Shown: piece after piece, positions 61,374 through 64,000 of the stretch
How positions within the stretch are numbered: position 1 is the first letter of the stretch
How the letters are laid out: each line of letters begins with the position of its first letter
Assembly: GCA_964551015.1 (NCBI GenBank)
Contig: CAZKBP010000006.1
Span: forward strand, 189,130 to 253,129
Origin: CAZKBP01 sp964551015
GTDB taxonomy: Bacteria > Bacteroidota > Bacteroidia > Cytophagales > Microscillaceae
Length of the DNA: 64,000 nt
Direction: 5' to 3'
Translations under genes and position numbers: made by a program
Notes under the pieces: model-generated
The model's input: the letters and a program-made list of their open reading frames with translations, nothing else
Database searches by the model: none
What the model was told of the DNA's origin: nothing

Positions 61374-63734
61374 ATGCTTAAAAACTACCTAAAAGTGGCA
61401 CTTCGTAGCCTTTGGCAGCAGAAGGCCTACAGTTTTATTAACATTTTTGGCCTGGCCGTCGGGCTGGCAAGTACCATTCTCATCGTACTTTGGGTAAATC
61501 ACGAGCTTAGCTACGACCGTTTTCACGACAAAGAGGATCGGCTTTATCAGGCTTGGAATCGTGGTGTGTTTGATGGAGAATTACACTGCTGGTACACCAC
61601 GCCCTCTTTACTAGGGCCTGTGCTCAAAAAAGATTATCCCGAAATCGTAGAGACGAGCCGGATGAACTGGACCAACCGCAGACTGCTTCGATACCAAGAA
61701 AAAACCTTCCACGTGAAAGGCACCGAAGTTGACCCTGATTTCCTGACCATGTTCAGCTTCCCACTGCTCCAAGGCGACGCCGAAACCGCCTTAGACGACA
61801 TTCAATCCATCGTGATTACCCAATCCCTAGCGCGTAAACTTTTTGGCAAAAAAAATCCTATGAACAAGGTAATCCGCTACGAAGACAAAGATAATTTCGT
61901 AGTCAAAGGCGTGATAGCAGACTTACCAGACAATACGGCCTTTGATTTCGAGTTTCTACTTCCTTGGGAATATCTCAAAAAAGAAGGCGGAGATTATGCC
62001 CATTGGGGAAATAATAGCTACATGAATTATGTAGCGCTAAAACCCGAAGCCAATCTGGCCTCCGTCAACCGTAAAATCAGAGAAGTGACCATTCTCAACA
62101 GTAACAAAGAAGAAGATACAGAAGTCTTCTTACACTCGATCAAAAACTGGCGACTCTATTCTACCTTCGAGAACGGTAAAATTGCCGGCGGGCGCATCGA
62201 GTACGTACGTCTATTTAGTGTCATCGCTGGGTTTATTTTGTTAATTGCGTGTATCAATTTCATGAATTTGGCGACGGCTCGCTCCGAAAAACGGGTGAAA
62301 GAAGTAGGCATTCGCAAAACCGTGGGTGCCAAGCGCGAAACGCTCATCACCCAATTTTTGGGAGAAGCGATGCTGGTTTCCTTTTTTGCCTTGGCACTGG
62401 CCATTGTCTTAGCTGAGTTGGCTCTTCCTTTTTTTAATACCCTGACCGAAAAACAGCTTTATATAGACTACGCCAACCCGACCTACTGGCTGGCCGGATT
62501 AGGCTTCGTGATTTTCACGGGACTCTTGGCTGGTAGCTATCCTGCTTTTTATCTGTCTTCCTTTGAGCCTACCAAGGTACTCAAAGGAACTTACCGAGCA
62601 GCCAGAGCGGCGATTAACCCTCGTCGGGTCTTAGTGGTCTTGCAATTTACTTTTTCCATTGCTCTGATTATCAGCACCATCATTGTTTATCAGCAAATAC
62701 AATTTGCTAAAAACCGAAGCCAAGGTTATGACAAAGAGCAGTTGGTATTTCATTATCTGACGGGTGATCTTGACAAAAACCTAGAGCTCATTCGCAAGGA
62801 ATTGAAAGAGCAAAGAGTAGCTACCTCTGTTTGCAAAACCAATCATCCCATTACCAGTGCCAACAGCAATACTTGGGGCGTAGAGTGGCCCGGCAAAGAC
62901 CTCAATGCCAAAATTATCTTTGACCAAATGACCTCAGACCAAAACTTTGCCCAGACCATGGGCATAGAGATGGTGGCCGGACGAGATATTGACCTCCATA
63001 CCTACAAGACAGATACTACCGCTTGTATTATGAACGAAACCGCCATTAAAGTCATGAGAATGGAAGATCCAATCGGCAAGTCAATTAAGTACGGGGATAA
63101 AGATTACAGGATCGTTGGCGTCTTTAAGGATTTTATTTGGGGATCGCCTTACGAACCAATTCGCCCGCTGTTTGTCAGAGGAGAGGCAGATTGGTACAAT
63201 GTCGTCACTTTGCGACTAGATGGGACGCAATCTACCTCGGAAAATCTCAAAAAGGCAGAAGCCATTTTCAAAAAATATAACCCTTATTATCCCGTAGATT
63301 TTCGTTTTGTGGATCAGGAATATGCCAAAAAATTCAAAAATGAGCAATTAATCGGAACCCTCGCCAATGCCTTTGCCTTGCTCACGATCATTATTTCCTG
63401 CCTAGGTTTATTCGGACTGGCGGCCTACACAGCAGAACTCAAAACCAAAGAAATTGGCATTCGCAAAGTACTGGGCGCGAGGGTGTTCGGCATTGTGATG
63501 CTCCTCTCCAAAGATTTCTTGCGCTTGGTGATGATCGCTTTTGTCATTGCTTCACCCCTCACTTGGTGGCTCATGCAACAATGGCTAGAAGATTACAAAT
63601 ATCGCATCACGATCTCTTGGTGGGTCTTTGCTTTGTCAGGTTTGATGGCACTGCTGATCGCGGTCTGTACGGTAAGCTATCAAGCCATTCGCGCCAGCCG
63701 AACCAATCCGGTGAGTGCTTTGCGTTACGAATAA
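61374..63734 (+). CDS. MacB/FtsX-type ABC transporter permease
   Basis: I start at the ATG at 61374 (MLKNYLKVALRSLWQQKAYSF), the usual beginning of this family, though the frame is open from 61278. The 786-residue product has the same double FtsX/MacB arrangement as the gene at 40871. It has an N-terminal helix, a periplasmic domain, an FtsX core with EKRVKEVGIRKTVGAKRETLI (about 315-420), a second periplasmic domain and a final core with ELKTKEIGIRKVLGARVFGIV (about 665-780). It has no adjacent ATPase. Substrate unknown. Confidence 0.93.
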   Translation: MLKNYLKVALRSLWQQKAYSFINIFGLAVGLASTILIVLWVNHELSYDRFHDKEDRLYQAWNRGVFDGELHCWYTTPSLLGPVLKKDYPEIVETSRMNWTNRRLLRYQEKTFHVKGTEVDPDFLTMFSFPLLQGDAETALDDIQSIVITQSLARKLFGKKNPMNKVIRYEDKDNFVVKGVIADLPDNTAFDFEFLLPWEYLKKEGGDYAHWGNNSYMNYVALKPEANLASVNRKIREVTILNSNKEEDTEVFLHSIKNWRLYSTFENGKIAGGRIEYVRLFSVIAGFILLIACINFMNLATARSEKRVKEVGIRKTVGAKRETLITQFLGEAMLVSFFALALAIVLAELALPFFNTLTEKQLYIDYANPTYWLAGLGFVIFTGLLAGSYPAFYLSSFEPTKVLKGTYRAARAAINPRRVLVVLQFTFSIALIISTIIVYQQIQFAKNRSQGYDKEQLVFHYLTGDLDKNLELIRKELKEQRVATSVCKTNHPITSANSNTWGVEWPGKDLNAKIIFDQMTSDQNFAQTMGIEMVAGRDIDLHTYKTDTTACIMNETAIKVMRMEDPIGKSIKYGDKDYRIVGVFKDFIWGSPYEPIRPLFVRGEADWYNVVTLRLDGTQSTSENLKKAEAIFKKYNPYYPVDFRFVDQEYAKKFKNEQLIGTLANAFALLTIIISCLGLFGLAAYTAELKTKEIGIRKVLGARVFGIVMLLSKDFLRLVMIAFVIASPLTWWLMQQWLEDYKYRITISWWVFALSGLMALLIAVCTVSYQAIRASRTNPVSALRYE

Positions 63735-63763
63735 ATATCTTGATTGGTGAGTAACTTCCTATG

Positions 63764-63797
63764 TCCACAGCTGGGTTGAGGCGAGCTGTGGATTCTT
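63764..63797 (+). terminator. Rho-independent terminator after the permease
   Basis: A perfect 9-bp stem (63764-63772 with 63784-63792, TCCACAGCT and its complement) has an 11-base loop and is followed by TTCTTA. It lies 29 bp after the permease stop. Confidence 0.7.
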
Positions 63798-63971
63798 ATT
63801 CCAATCTGGAACCATGTCTGTTAATGATTAGTTATCCACAAATATGATATAAGCACCTATAAAACAGACCATTAAAGGTCTATTAAGCACCCAGAGATAC
63901 AAAAAAGATACATCTTTTCTTAGTCAGATTTAGGTTTCAAGCCCCTAGATTCACCTAAAAATTTGTATCCG

Positions 63972-64000
63972 ATGGACTCACTCAAAAAACTCTTGGGAGA
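63972..64000 (+). CDS. Possible start of a gene cut by the right edge
   Basis: An ATG at 63972 opens a frame (MDSLKKLLG) to the window end. The short length prevents any identification. It is listed only because it could be the next gene. Confidence 0.25.

Overview
The window is chromosomal DNA from a member of the Bacteroidota, most likely a gliding or marine Cytophagales-type bacterium. The evidence is a surface protein with a type IX secretion C-terminal domain, a fused MurF-alanine racemase, a fused SpmA-SpmB, large orphan MacB/FtsX-type permeases, a Bacteroidota-style DPP IV and weak ribosome binding sites. I saw no rRNA, tRNA, insertion sequence, prophage or CRISPR array. About 42 protein genes fill the window on both strands.

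Layout. 0.4-6.3 kb: a DUF434/PIN-like protein, a TPR-membrane-PP2C phosphatase, an FGE-fold secreted protein without the catalytic cysteines, a TerB-like protein and an alpha/beta hydrolase. 7.2-11.5 kb: a 1405-residue cell-surface protein. 11.5-21.6 kb: SpmAB, HtpG, a lipoprotein-permease ABC fusion, a cold-shock protein, an isolated NuoN and a second TPR-PP2C phosphatase. 22.2-30.1 kb: a minus-strand redox region holding three different proteins with complete Rieske [2Fe-2S] motifs (ferric-reductase-like membrane protein, glutamate-synthase-like enzyme, ThDP enzyme) plus a cation/proton antiporter and small membrane proteins. 30.4-37.3 kb: a SPOR-like protein, DPP IV, thioredoxin, PhoD-type phosphatase, M42 aminopeptidase and an SDR. 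37.4-40.7 kb: a UvrD/AddA-type helicase that stops before its expected C-terminal nuclease region and runs straight into a 141-bp tandem repeat. 40.9-50.3 kb: an FtsX-type permease, an NTF2-like protein, a CrtD-like carotenoid desaturase, a leucine-rich-repeat protein, a membrane protein with a duplicated winged-helix-like domain, and MurF-Alr. 50.5-56.1 kb: a two-gene unit of a YbjN/CesT-like protein and a cytosolic HtrA-like protease, then a sigma-54 activator with a long GAF array. 56.7-60.1 kb: a tight five-gene run (lipoprotein, DoxX, nitrilase, STAS-like, haloacid dehalogenase). 60.3-63.7 kb: a Crp/Fnr regulator and a second FtsX-type permease.

The best candidates for an undescribed system are (1) the pair at 50475-52775, where a trypsin-like protease without a signal peptide carries a zinc ribbon and a YbjN/CesT-like C-terminal domain beside a free YbjN/CesT-like protein, and (2) the Rieske cluster at 22189-30071, where Rieske domains are fused to enzymes that normally lack them. 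Functions are inferred from motifs read by eye; no database search was run.
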